From the NCBI RefSeq assembly GCF_018612915.1, contig NZ_JAGGRL010000006.1:124001-188000 (forward strand): DNA of 64,000 bases, given 5' to 3'. Position 1 is the first letter of the stretch. The number at the start of each line of letters is the position of its first letter. Positions 1-8,000 of the stretch are shown in pieces. A model generated the notes under the pieces. It saw only the letters and a program-made list of their open reading frames with translations. It had not been told where the DNA came from and searched no databases. The position numbers and the translations under genes were made by a program. The DNA comes from Stenotrophomonas sp. ISL-67 (lineage in GTDB: Bacteria; Pseudomonadota; Gammaproteobacteria; Xanthomonadales; Xanthomonadaceae).

Positions 1-830
1 TGCTGATCCAAATAGTCTAGCAGCAGGCGAGTGTAGCTGCGGAGCGGCCCGAGAATTGCGTCATTTGCGCTGTAGTCCTCAATCCTCAGTTTGAGGGACG
101 TGGTTAGCGTATCCGCGCTAATCATACGACCATGTGAATGCCAACGCTTGTTGTCGCTTAACTGCCTCGCGATCTCCTCGGCCCTCGCTTGCTTCTCTTC
201 TTCTGTCACAACTTCGCCGGTCGAGCTGTGCAGCACCCAGTCCTTGAACTTATATTTAACAAGCCAATTCTTCAGCAAGCTGATCGAAAGCTCTTTGGCC
301 TGTTCATATCGCTTAAGGGTTGCGAGGTCCAGGCGTTGGAGCATCATCAGCTCGGCGTCCGTGATGGTTCCGTTCCGCGACAACTCGATCAACTCGTCAA
401 CCTTATCTATGTACCCCAATGCCGGAACGAAATGCCCATCGGGGTTCTGCACCTGAGGATCGATCGGACCTAACGAAGACGTATAGTCCATATAAATCTT
501 GTCGCCGGACATGGAAAAAATCGTACCCGCCGACATCGCCGACATAGGTATGAGGAAATAGACCTCCGAGAAGTGATGCCTAGTCACCTCGACCATCTTC
601 TCAACGGTTTCTACCACTCCACCAGGCGTTGTCAGGGCGATGACTATTCTGTCTTTGTCAGAATACTCATGCTTCACAGCTGCCAACCTTTCCACAGCAT
701 TGATGTAGGTCTGCAATACAGATGGGTGAATCTGACCCACATACGACATCACCGGACTACCAAAAAATTTCTCAACCTCGCCGCACTGAAAATTCAGCGC
801 GTGACCGATGTAGCTGGACAACTCTTCCAT
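1..830 (-). CDS. SppA/ClpP-fold serine protease (serine dehydrogenase proteinase family), C-terminus off window
   Basis: An open frame of 276 codons starts with ATG at 830, preceded by an AGGGGG ribosome site, and is still open at base 1, so the C-terminus is missing. TTPGG near residues 67-71 and SAMSAGT near 97-103, with Ser100 as the probable nucleophile, followed by SLGPIDPQ near 119-126, are hallmarks of the ClpP/crotonase-fold SDH proteinase family (Pfam SDH_protease, from memory). Members are usually cytosolic or membrane-associated peptidases of unknown substrate and are common on mobile elements and near defence genes. It lies on the element side of the dusA junction at about 1013, so it is probably element cargo. 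No signal peptide is visible. Confidence 0.82.
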   Translation of the reverse strand, partial: MEELSSYIGHALNFQCGEVEKFFGSPVMSYVGQIHPSVLQTYINAVERLAAVKHEYSDKDRIVIALTTPGGVVETVEKMVEVTRHHFSEVYFLIPMSAMSAGTIFSMSGDKIYMDYTSSLGPIDPQVQNPDGHFVPALGYIDKVDELIELSRNGTITDAELMMLQRLDLATLKRYEQAKELSISLLKNWLVKYKFKDWVLHSSTGEVVTEEEKQARAEEIARQLSDNKRWHSHGRMISADTLTTSLKLRIEDYSANDAILGPLRSYTRLLLDYLDQ

Positions 831-1012
831 GGTTCCCCCTGTCCTGAATCTCACTCACGCAAGAGACTGCGCTCGCTCTGCGGCGCGATGCTATCAGGCC
901 TTCGGCCGTCGCGCCTGTGCTGGGGGAGATGCAAAAACCGTACCTGGCAAAGTTGTCTAACCGGGAACCGTGTACCAATAGCGTACCAGTCATCCGAAAA
1001 GCCTTACTGCGC

Positions 1013-1060
1013 CTAGCCGTCCGTCCAGTCCATCATCGGGGCGACGGACAGGCGCAGGGA
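1013..1060. mobile_element. Putative attachment site: island boundary inside dusA
   Basis: The sequence encoding SVAPMMDWTD (about 1018-1047) matches the conserved dusA stretch used as attB by DusA-type integrases. Left of about 1015 the dusA homology stops abruptly. A second copy of this core should lie at the other end of the element, outside the window. No integrase gene is visible in the first kilobase. Confidence 0.6.
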
Positions 1061-1099
1061 AGCGGCGTAGCGATCTGCGGGGGCGGCAGGCTGGGTCAT
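1013..1099 (-). pseudogene. dusA: dusA 5' stub (tRNA-dihydrouridine synthase A), interrupted
   Basis: The frame from ATG at 1099 reads 28 residues and ends at TAG (1013-1015). Its last part, LRLSVAPMMDWTD, is the conserved N-terminal FMN-binding start of DusA, where HCR normally follows. Here the frame instead enters Gly and a stop, and the sequence becomes unrelated. A full DusA is about 330 residues. The 5' end of dusA is a known site for tyrosine-recombinase islands and prophages, so I infer that the element to the left inserted here, with the rest of dusA lying beyond the window. The native start and upstream region remain on this side. Confidence 0.82.
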
Positions 1100-1263
1100 G
1101 GGGGTCGGGATCAGGCAGGGAAGTGCTGGGTTTGCCAGCGCGATCAATAGTTTACACCGGCGCCCTGAACGGAGCTGGGAATCCACTTTCGTAATTGCGT
1201 CACTGACACAAGTGCGCCAATGGGCATAGAGTTCCGTCATCACGCTGCCCAGGAAGTCTCTCA

Positions 1264-1431
1264 ATGATTGACGCCCTTTTCGCCGAACTGATGGCAAGCG
1301 TGGCCGAGGCCGACGAAATCCTGAAGGGTGCCCGCTCACCCCCGCGCGAGCTGATTGTGAGCCCCGTCCAGATGCCCGCTGGTCTTGTGTCAGAGACTTT
1401 TCCCGTCTTGAGCGCGAGGGATGTCGAATGA
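1264..1431 (+). pseudogene. Truncated HigA/NadS-like XRE antitoxin, N-terminal remnant
   Basis: This 55-codon frame begins MIDALFAELMASVAEADEIL, followed by KGARSPPRE. That layout (LF.EL..SV.EA..ILKG...P.R) is typical of the first 35 residues of NadS/HigA-type antitoxins. The expected helix-turn-helix after about residue 40 is missing and the frame runs into unrelated sequence that overlaps the convergent gene's 3' end at 1390. No partner toxin is adjacent. The call is from pattern memory, and a short unrelated protein cannot be excluded. Confidence 0.45.
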
Positions 1432-1866
1432 AACCAGCTCAACCCGTACGTGCTCACTCGGACCCCGCCCGGTACTGATCGCTTCCACGCTGCGCGGCGT
1501 GTCGATCGGATCGTTCGCTCCAACCTCCATGACCTCGTCGAGCAGCTGGATGCCGCTGTGCGATGAACCCCGCCAAAGCTCCAGGTGCAGTATGACCGGC
1601 ATCTGCAGGTCCGACTGGGCGGCCTTCATGACGTTCACCCCAAGCGTGTATCCGCTGTTTTCACTGGCGCCCACCGATACTTCCGCCCGGCCTGCCAATG
1701 GCATGCCCAGGGAAGGATCCATGACCTGCTTGCCGTCGATCCACACTTTGAACGCCAAGGCATGGAATTCCGCCGGCACCTCCGGTTCCGGTCCAGCCGA
1801 AGCGGGAATGCCGAACGTAGCCATCAGCAATGCACACAGGAACACGACAGGGGGACGTAGACACAT
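1390..1866 (-). CDS. Hypothetical exported protein
   Basis: The 158-residue product starts with an apparent Sec signal peptide: positive CLR near the start, hydrophobic VVFLCALLMATFGI, then ASA before GPEPE at about residues 24-25. The mature part is polar, with a likely beta-rich core around WIDGKQVMDPSLGMPL (residues 42-57) and no cysteine, so a periplasmic protein is likely. I do not recognise the family. It is divergent from the cation transporter at 1975, and its 3' end overlaps the antitoxin remnant on the other strand. Confidence 0.65.
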   Translation of the reverse strand: MCLRPPVVFLCALLMATFGIPASAGPEPEVPAEFHALAFKVWIDGKQVMDPSLGMPLAGRAEVSVGASENSGYTLGVNVMKAAQSDLQMPVILHLELWRGSSHSGIQLLDEVMEVGANDPIDTPRSVEAISTGRGPSEHVRVELVSFDIPRAQDGKSL

Positions 1867-1974
1867 GGACGTTCTCCTTGGATTGCGCAGCCAAAGAAGG
1901 GCAATCTACTGCCCTAACCTGTTCCGCCTCTCCGATGGCCGTCACGGATCGAATTAGGAATTCCCCGAATTGCC

Positions 1975-2931
1975 ATGAGCGCCCCGCCCACCTCCACCTT
2001 CGACAGCACCACCGAACAGGGGGTGCTGCGTCTTTCCATCGCGGCCTCGTTCGGCGTTGCCGCGATAGCTGTCGCATTCGGGCTCTTCGCCAACTCCTCC
2101 CTGATCATCTTCGACGGCATCTATGGCCTGATCGATGTGGTGATGACCTGGCTGTCGCTGTTGGTCGTGCGGCTGATCAGCCTGTCCACCAATGTGGATG
2201 CACTGCAGTCCCGGTTGAATCAGCGCTTCACCATGGGCTTCTGGCATCTGGAACCCATCGTACTGGGCGTAAGCGGCACACTGATGATTGGTGCGGCGCT
2301 GTATGCGGCAGTCAATGCGGTGGATGCATTGATGTCGGGTGGTCGCGAGATCGCGCTGGGGCCGGCGATCGTGTTCGCGGTGATTTCCATCATTGTCGAG
2401 AGCGGCCTGGCGCTGTTCGTGCGTCGCGCCAACCGCACAATCGGCTCGGAATTCATTGCGCTGGACGCGAAGAACTGGATGGTGGCGGCAAGCATGTCAG
2501 CGGCCTACCTGGTCGCCTTCGGTGGCGGCTGGCTGCTGCGCGGCACCGAATGGGCGTGGCTGGTGCCGTATATCGACCCGGCTATCCTGCTGGTGGTGTG
2601 CCTGTTCGTGGTGGTCGCGCCGCTGGGTACGGTTCGGCAGGCGCTGTCGGACATCCTGTTGATCACGCCGGTCGAGCTGCAGGCGCATGTGGATGACGTC
2701 GCACGCGGCATCGTGGCCAAGTACGGCTTCATCGAGCATCGCAGCTACGTGGCCAAGGTCGGGCGCGGCGATCAGATCGAACTGTTCTTCGTGGTGCCGG
2801 CGAACGACCCGCCGCGACGACTGGTCGAATGGGACCAGCTGCGCGATGAGATTGGTGAGGCGTTGGGCGAGGAATCTACAGACCGCTGGCTGACGATCAT
2901 GTTTACTACAGATCGAGAGTGGACGATCTAG
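1975..2931 (+). CDS. Cation diffusion facilitator (CDF) family transporter
   Basis: The 318-residue protein has about six hydrophobic segments and a C-terminal cytosolic domain from about residue 215, matching CDF exporters that expel divalent metals by proton antiport. The conserved N-terminal acidic site appears as DGIYGLID (residues 47-54) and the second as LDAKNW in TM5. The usual His of the zinc sites in TM2/TM5 (HxxxD) is not present at these places, so zinc specificity should not be assumed; iron or manganese is possible. The protein is close to the usual 290-320 residues and appears intact. Confidence 0.8.
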   Translation: MSAPPTSTFDSTTEQGVLRLSIAASFGVAAIAVAFGLFANSSLIIFDGIYGLIDVVMTWLSLLVVRLISLSTNVDALQSRLNQRFTMGFWHLEPIVLGVSGTLMIGAALYAAVNAVDALMSGGREIALGPAIVFAVISIIVESGLALFVRRANRTIGSEFIALDAKNWMVAASMSAAYLVAFGGGWLLRGTEWAWLVPYIDPAILLVVCLFVVVAPLGTVRQALSDILLITPVELQAHVDDVARGIVAKYGFIEHRSYVAKVGRGDQIELFFVVPANDPPRRLVEWDQLRDEIGEALGEESTDRWLTIMFTTDREWTI

Positions 2932-3109
2932 TCGGGAGCGTCCTGAACAAGGTGCACCGTTCGGCGGGGCTGCCGACGGGATCATTTTCAAAAAGAACCG
3001 ACAAGTGTTTATGGCATCTGGGGATGTTTCAAGAGAACGAGGATCAGCACAATGCGCGCCTCGGACCGCATACCGAGCACAGGTCACGCACTCCCCAAAG
3101 GAACTCATC

Positions 3110-3403
3110 ATGCCTTCTGCCTACATAGTGTTTATCCGCGAGTCCAGCATCGACGGAGATGCTCTTGCCCGCTATTCGTCTTTGGTGCCACCGACCCTCG
3201 CTGGACGAAGCGTCAAGTTCCACGCCGCCTACGGACGGCAGGAAGTCCTGGAGGGCCCGGACGCAGACGGCGTGGTTGTGCTGGAGTTCGAAAGCTGGGA
3301 CGAAGCAAAACGCTGGTACGGCAGCCCGGAGTACCAGGCAGCAATACCCATCCGCCAAGCTGGCGCCTCGTTTCGGGCCATCCTTGTAGAAGGCAAGGCG
3401 TAA
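3110..3403 (+). CDS. DUF1330 family protein
   Basis: The 97-residue protein MPSAYIVFIRESS... has the DUF1330 layout: an N-terminal beta strand (AYIVFI), the KFHAAYGRQEVLEG region, then VVVLEFESWDEAKRWYGSPEYQ, the family's most conserved part. These are small dimeric alpha/beta-barrel (EthD-like) proteins of unknown activity. The ATG at 3110 is preceded by AAAGGAA at good spacing, so the longer upstream extension is rejected. It precedes a hydrolase on the same strand and may share its transcript. Confidence 0.82.
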   Translation: MPSAYIVFIRESSIDGDALARYSSLVPPTLAGRSVKFHAAYGRQEVLEGPDADGVVVLEFESWDEAKRWYGSPEYQAAIPIRQAGASFRAILVEGKA

Positions 3404-3478
3404 CAGGCTCTGACGCGGTCCGTGCCTCCCGCGCCAGGCTTGCCTGGTGCGCATCCAGTCCCTATCAAAAGGAAGATC

Positions 3479-3541
3479 ATGAAAACCTCAAACAAACCCT
3501 TTGCCACCTTGCTTGCCGCATGGCTGACGGTGGGCGCCTTG
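3479..3541 (+). pseudogene. Out-of-frame signal peptide of the downstream hydrolase
   Basis: ATG 3479 with a GGAAGATC upstream site encodes a 21-residue Sec signal ending near VGAL. Translation then continues into a nonsense frame ending at 3649. Exported homologues would continue directly into ALATPLVALAKKS, which is found one frame away. This segment is therefore the original 5' end of the hydrolase gene. Confidence 0.6.
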
Positions 3542-4290
3542 CGCTGGCCACGCCGCTGGTGGCATTGGCAAAGAAGTCGCCAGAACCCAAGCCCACGGTG
3601 GTACTCGTGCATGGTGCCTTCGCCGATTCGTCCAGCTGGAACGGCGTGATCCAGCAGCTGCATGACAAGGGCTACACCGTGATCGCGGCAGCCAATGAAC
3701 TGCGCGGCGTCAACAATGACGCCTCCTTCGTCAGCAGCGTGCTCAAGACCGTCCGTGGGCCGGTCGTGCTGGTCGGCCATTCCTATGGTGGATCGGTGAT
3801 CAGCCAGGCCGCCATGGGGCAGCACAACGTCAAAGCGTTGGTCTATGTGGCGGCGTTTACACCTGACGTAGGCGAAAACGCTGCTGAGCTGTCTGGTCGT
3901 TTCCCCGGCAGTTCGCTGGGTCCGGCGCTGGCGCCGCCGGTGGAGCTCTCCGATGGTGGCAAGGATCTGTACATCGACCAGGAGAAGTTCCACGCCCAGT
4001 TTGCCGCGGATGTCCCCGCTGCACAGGCGGCGCTGATGGCCGCCGGGCAGCGCCCTGTAACCGATGCCGCACTGCATGAGGCGAGCACATCGGCAGCGTG
4101 GAATACCATTCCGTCATGGTTCGTCTACGGCAGCGCGGACCTCAACATTCCGCCTGCGGCACTGGCCTTCATGGCCGAGCGTGCCCACTCCCGCAAGACC
4201 GTCGTGATCAATGGTGCTTCGCATGTCGTGATGGTGTCCCACCCTGCCGAAGTGGCCGCGCTTATCGAGCAGGCCGCGCTGGCAAAGTAG
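3520..4290 (+). CDS. Alpha/beta hydrolase, signal peptide displaced by frameshift
   Basis: From ATG 3520 the frame encodes 256 residues of an alpha/beta hydrolase: VVLVHGAFADSSSW oxyanion region, GHSYGG nucleophile elbow, YGSADLNIP acid region and GASHVVMVSHP with the catalytic His. It resembles salicylate-esterase-like hydrolases that are often exported. A better start with ribosome site GGAAG lies at 3479 and encodes MKTSNKPFATLLAAWLTVGA, a clear Sec signal, but in another frame. The two frames would join if one base were restored near 3538-3541, where GCCTTGCGCTGG would read as Ala-Leu-Ala-Leu. As sequenced, only an unsecreted form could be made. A sequencing error is possible. Confidence 0.75.
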   Translation: MADGGRLALATPLVALAKKSPEPKPTVVLVHGAFADSSSWNGVIQQLHDKGYTVIAAANELRGVNNDASFVSSVLKTVRGPVVLVGHSYGGSVISQAAMGQHNVKALVYVAAFTPDVGENAAELSGRFPGSSLGPALAPPVELSDGGKDLYIDQEKFHAQFAADVPAAQAALMAAGQRPVTDAALHEASTSAAWNTIPSWFVYGSADLNIPPAALAFMAERAHSRKTVVINGASHVVMVSHPAEVAALIEQAALAK

Positions 4291-4301
4291 CGGCCGATGC
4301 G

Positions 4302-4329
4302 GCGCCTGACCCTTACGGGATTCAGGCGC
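4302..4329. terminator. Hairpin between convergent genes
   Basis: Arms GCGCCTGA (4302-4309) and TCAGGCGC (4322-4329) form a perfect 8-bp stem between the convergent stops of the hydrolase (4290) and the aldo/keto reductase (4342). No strong T tract is present, so termination efficiency is uncertain. Confidence 0.4.
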
Positions 4330-4341
4330 TTGGCACGGTGA

Positions 4342-5397
4342 TCAAGCCATGGCATGCAACGGCGCATCGATGTCATCGAACTTGCCGCCGGTGATCAGAT
4401 CGTTGATGCGCGGATCGTCAAGTACCGTATAGGGATAGCTGCGCGGGACCACGCTGACCTGGTCGAGACGCGCGACCTGCCCGGGCGACAGGACGACGTT
4501 TGCCGCGGCAAGATTGCTCTCAAGCTGGGCCAGCGTGCGCGGCCCAATGATCGGCAGCGACCCTTTGGCGGCAACCCACGCGATGGCAATTTCGCCGGGA
4601 GTCACGCGCACTTCGGTGGCAATCGCAATCAAGGTGTCGATGATCGCGCTGCGCTGCGGTGTGTTCTCCGGCTGGAATCCAGCACCTCCCCACGCTTGGT
4701 CACGTCGGTTCTCAGTATCTTTGGTGCGGTACTTCCCTGTAAGCACGCCGCCACCCAGTGGCGAGTAGGCCACTACGCCAAGCCCAAACGCCTGCGCGGC
4801 GGAGATCAGGTCCTGCTCCGTCGCACGCTGGACCAGGCTGTGCTCGACCTGTATGCCTGCGATCGGCAGGGTGCCGCGCATTTCGGCGATGGTCGCGGCG
4901 CGTGCTACGCGCCATGCAGGAAAGTTGGAAAGACCGGCATACAGAATTTTACCGGCTCGTACGAGGTCATCGAAGCCGCGCATGATCTCTTCCATCGGCG
5001 TGACGCCATCATCCACATGCGCCCAGTACAGATCGATACGGTCGGTCTTGAGCCGCTTCAGGCTGGCCTCAACGGACGCCACCATTGCTTGGCGGCTGTT
5101 GCCAGTAACGAGGATGCCTGAGTTTGCGTTCGTCTTGACCGCAAATTTGGTCGACAGGACAAAGTCATCCCGTCGCCCCGTCAGCAAGTCGCCAACAAAC
5201 TGCTCCGACTGGCCGTCCTGGTAACCGTTGGCCGTATCAATGAAGTTGCCGCCGGCCCCGGCATATGTGTCGAAAATGTGGCGTGCTTCTTCCGGGGTGG
5301 CCCCGTGACCGCCCCACGCCATACCGAAATTCGCCGTTCCAAGCACCAGTTCTGAAACCCGCAGGCCAGTATGCTTCCCAAAAATTCTGTAACGCAT
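4342..5397 (-). CDS. Aldo/keto reductase
   Basis: The 351-residue protein is a TIM-barrel NADPH-dependent reductase. It shows the N-terminal LGTANFGMAW, the catalytic Asp/Tyr in FIDTANGYQDGQSE (residues about 52-65), Lys in STKFAV (about 83) and His in LYWAHVDD (about 127). The C-terminal GPRTLAQLESNL region binds the cofactor phosphate. It resembles YajO/Tas-type class 11-12 reductases. Substrate is not predictable. It is divergent from a TetR gene at 5498 with tandem repeats between them, so it is probably controlled by that repressor. Confidence 0.87.
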   Translation of the reverse strand: MRYRIFGKHTGLRVSELVLGTANFGMAWGGHGATPEEARHIFDTYAGAGGNFIDTANGYQDGQSEQFVGDLLTGRRDDFVLSTKFAVKTNANSGILVTGNSRQAMVASVEASLKRLKTDRIDLYWAHVDDGVTPMEEIMRGFDDLVRAGKILYAGLSNFPAWRVARAATIAEMRGTLPIAGIQVEHSLVQRATEQDLISAAQAFGLGVVAYSPLGGGVLTGKYRTKDTENRRDQAWGGAGFQPENTPQRSAIIDTLIAIATEVRVTPGEIAIAWVAAKGSLPIIGPRTLAQLESNLAAANVVLSPGQVARLDQVSVVPRSYPYTVLDDPRINDLITGGKFDDIDAPLHAMA

Positions 5398-5441
5398 CTA
5401 TCGCTCCGGTTGTCATTCTTGCTGCAGCGATGCTACAACAA

Positions 5442-5479
5442 GTGGATCAGTGATCCGATACCATGTGGGTCAGTGTTCC
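5442..5479. promoter_or_regulatory. Tandem operator-like repeats between aldo/keto reductase and TetR genes
   Basis: GTGGATCAGTGATCC (5442-5456) and GTGGGTCAGTGTTCC (5465-5479) match at 13 of 15 positions and are 23 bp apart, about two helical turns. The first contains the palindrome GGATCAgTGATCC. Outer arms ACAAGTGG (5438) and CCACTTGT (5478-5485) are also perfectly inverted. This fits binding by the adjacent TetR protein to both divergent promoters. Confidence 0.6.
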
Positions 5480-5497
5480 ACTTGTCAAGGAGGGGTC

Positions 5498-6085
5498 ATG
5501 CGATCCGATGCAAAAGAAAACTATCTCCACCTGCTTGCGACCGCGCGCGCGGTCGTCTCCGAGGAAGGTGCTAACGCATCGATGCGCGATATTGCCCGCA
5601 AGGCCGGGATGGGGCCGGCCACCCTCTTCCGGCACTTCCCCACCCGGGATGCGCTTCTCGACACGCTGTTGAGGAGTTCCCTCGAAGCATTGACGCAGAA
5701 GGCGGACGCATTCGAATCCGCTTCGTCCGCTGATGAAGCGCTGGTTGCCTGGCTGCGCGAGGCGGTGGGGTTTGTCCGGATCTACAGCGGCGTCGTTACC
5801 TTGATGGCCAATGCACTGTCAGATCCCGGCTCAGCACTGCACACGTCGTGTGAAAACCTGCGCAACGCGGGTACGCGCCTGTTGACGCGCGCGCAGGTTG
5901 AGGGGATGGCAGACAGGAACATGACAGGCAGCGACATGTTCGCGCTGATCGGGGCGCTTGGCTGGATTGGCGATCAGGCCTCGTACTCCGAGCGCAGCGA
6001 GTATCTGTTCGATGTGATCGCAAGCGCTATTCTTACGCATCGGCCAAGCCGCGACGCGCAGGTCAATGAGCGGGCGGGGAGGTGA
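5498..6085 (+). CDS. TetR family transcriptional regulator
   Basis: The 195-residue protein has a TetR helix-turn-helix in the first 50 residues: ARAVVSEEGANASMRDIARKAGMGPATLFRHFPTRDALLD, with the usual LFRHF recognition helix. The C-terminal half is a ligand-binding domain of the YezE/SCO type. ATG 5498 is chosen because AAGGAGG lies at ideal spacing; an upstream ATG at 5450 lacks a site and sits inside the repeats. It is divergent from the aldo/keto reductase, which it probably represses, and convergent with the SDR gene, separated by only 7 bp. Confidence 0.88.
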   Translation: MRSDAKENYLHLLATARAVVSEEGANASMRDIARKAGMGPATLFRHFPTRDALLDTLLRSSLEALTQKADAFESASSADEALVAWLREAVGFVRIYSGVVTLMANALSDPGSALHTSCENLRNAGTRLLTRAQVEGMADRNMTGSDMFALIGALGWIGDQASYSERSEYLFDVIASAILTHRPSRDAQVNERAGR

Positions 6086-6092
6086 TCAGCCG

Positions 6093-6851
6093 TCAGGATG
6101 CAACGGGTACGCTCATGCCGCCATCGACCATGACAACGGAGCCGACGATGTAAGAGGCACGGTCGGACGCCAGGAACGATACGACTTCAGCAATCTCCTC
6201 GGGTTGAGCAGCACGACCGATGGGCGTTCTCTCACCGTGCTGTGCCAGGAAGGCAGGTCCATCGTCAACGACGTCATTCAGTATGTTGGTAACGACGTCG
6301 CCGGAGCCGACGGCATTGACACGAATCCCGTCGTCAATCGCCTCCAATGCGAGTACCCGCGTCAGCTGCGCGAGTGCTCCCTTGGAGCTGGCATAGGCGG
6401 CAATCGTGGGAAATGCCTGGTAGGAGGCATAAGACGCAATGTTGACAATGGCCCCGCTCCTGTTTGGGATCATCGCCTTCATGGCTTCCCGCGAGTGCAG
6501 GAATGCAGCGGTCACATTCACTGCCTGGATGCGTTCCCAATCCTCGCGCGTCATGTCCACGACGGGTTTGTTGATGATGATGCCGGCGTTGTTGACCAGG
6601 ACATCGAGGCGGCCAAAGTGTTCGATCGCAGTGGACACGGCCTTCTCGGCGGCACCATCGCTGGTGATGTCGGCAACCAGCGGAACCAGGCCAGGCCTTG
6701 CAAGCGCTTCAACGGCCGGATTCATGTCTTCAGCGATGACGTTGGCCCCTCGCTCGTGAAACATCAGCGCAATCGCCCGGCCAATCCCGCTGGCCGCACC
6801 GGTTACCAGAACGACGCGGCCTTCGAACTCCGTATGAATATCAGATGACAT
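6093..6851 (-). CDS. Short-chain dehydrogenase/reductase (SDR)
   Basis: The 252-residue classical SDR has the Rossmann motif VTGAASGIG, NNAG at about residue 92, a catalytic Ser in NIASYAS and YASSK (YxxxK), plus the C-terminal VDGGMSVP. ATG 6851 has GGAG upstream; a longer in-frame start at 6953 would add an arginine-rich stretch of no family resemblance and is rejected. It is an NAD(P)H-dependent oxidoreductase of unknown substrate, divergent from the AraC regulator at 7051, its likely controller. Confidence 0.87.
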   Translation of the reverse strand: MSSDIHTEFEGRVVLVTGAASGIGRAIALMFHERGANVIAEDMNPAVEALARPGLVPLVADITSDGAAEKAVSTAIEHFGRLDVLVNNAGIIINKPVVDMTREDWERIQAVNVTAAFLHSREAMKAMIPNRSGAIVNIASYASYQAFPTIAAYASSKGALAQLTRVLALEAIDDGIRVNAVGSGDVVTNILNDVVDDGPAFLAQHGERTPIGRAAQPEEIAEVVSFLASDRASYIVGSVVMVDGGMSVPVAS

Positions 6852-7050
6852 GTGAACTCCAGGATCGTGTGTCGGGCAGCAGCGGTTGCCGCCCCGGAGT
6901 GGGTACCTTCCTCTTTCCGCACACGATCTTCTGACGTGCTTTTGCCAAACCATCGCGGTTCTGCTTTTACTTCTCCAGGATCCGACTCCGTTGAAAATTC
7001 ATGATCCGATACATCGCCGCGACCGTCGACATCTGATTCCGGCACACAGG

Positions 7051-7932
7051 ATGCCTGACTACTTCCCGGCGGAGGCGCGTCTTTTGACCGGCCATCACCT
7101 GGATTCCGACGTGCAGGTGCAGATATTCAGGCACCGCAACACGACCCGGAGCCTGACCATTCCCGCCGTGGCGGAGCCGCTGCTGGTACTGGTGGTATCC
7201 GGCGCAGCGCTCGTCGAAGAGCGCGTGGATGACCAGGAGTGGATGGCATATGCCGTGGCTGCCGACGATTTTTTCCTTACCACATCGCAGGTTCCGTATG
7301 AAATGCGCTGGCATAGCGACAGTGGGGACGACTTCCAGGTCATGCACGTTTATCTCAGTCAGCGCCTGCTTGATCTTGCCGCTCGCGATGCCGCTGTCGG
7401 TGAACGGGCATTCCGGCTGAAGGAGGTCTCGGGCGGGCGCGACCCGGAGATTGCAGGATTGATGAGACTCCTGTTCGGTGAGATGACCCCGGACCGGCGC
7501 GCCAGCGCCAGCGCCAGCGCCATGTATCTACAGGGCATCGGCCAGGCGCTGGCAGTACATCTGGTGCGCAGGTACAGGGAGGAAACGGGATTTCCCCGGC
7601 AGCCGCACGCGCTACCCGTTTACAAGCTGCATCAGGCCATCGAGGCCATGCGCAACAACCTCGACCGCGAGTTCAACCTGACCCGCCTTGCGACAGACGC
7701 AGGCATGAGCCTGTCCCATTTCAGCCGTACGTTCCGGAAAGCGACCGGGGTCGCTCCGTCGCAGTACTTCATTCATCTTCGGATGGAAACGGCACGCCAG
7801 CTACTTCTCGGATCCGATTCAAGCATCCTCAGCATTGCTCTCGATGTCGGGTACAACAACCCAAGTCATTTCACGCACGTATTCAAACGCCACGTTGGCG
7901 TGACACCGCGCGAGTATCGCGAGAATTCCTAG
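7051..7932 (+). CDS. AraC family transcriptional regulator
   Basis: The 293-residue protein has an N-terminal cupin-like sensing domain (to about residue 170) and a C-terminal AraC double helix-turn-helix: FNLTRLATDAGMSLSHFSRTF and ILSIALDVGYNNPSHFTHVF, ending TPREYRENS. ATG 7051 gives the usual family length; upstream in-frame sequence is not conserved-looking and overlaps the SDR's promoter. It is divergent from the SDR gene, suggesting that it activates that gene in response to a small molecule. It ends convergently with the LysR gene at 8001. Confidence 0.87.
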   Translation: MPDYFPAEARLLTGHHLDSDVQVQIFRHRNTTRSLTIPAVAEPLLVLVVSGAALVEERVDDQEWMAYAVAADDFFLTTSQVPYEMRWHSDSGDDFQVMHVYLSQRLLDLAARDAAVGERAFRLKEVSGGRDPEIAGLMRLLFGEMTPDRRASASASAMYLQGIGQALAVHLVRRYREETGFPRQPHALPVYKLHQAIEAMRNNLDREFNLTRLATDAGMSLSHFSRTFRKATGVAPSQYFIHLRMETARQLLLGSDSSILSIALDVGYNNPSHFTHVFKRHVGVTPREYRENS

Positions 7933-8000
7933 GTTGACTGTCAGCACGTTTCAAGATGCCTTGAACGCGAGGGGTACCCAGCCGGCGCGCGTGCCGGAGC

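Noticed and set aside
573..1016. 147-codon plus-strand frame over the island end
   Set aside because: Lies opposite the serine protease gene and shows no protein-like pattern; the minus strand explains the region.
1830..2696. 288-codon frame inside the cation transporter
   Set aside because: Arginine- and histidine-rich shadow of the transporter in another frame.
3229..4077. 282-codon minus frame over the hydrolase
   Set aside because: Antisense shadow; the plus strand carries clear catalytic motifs.
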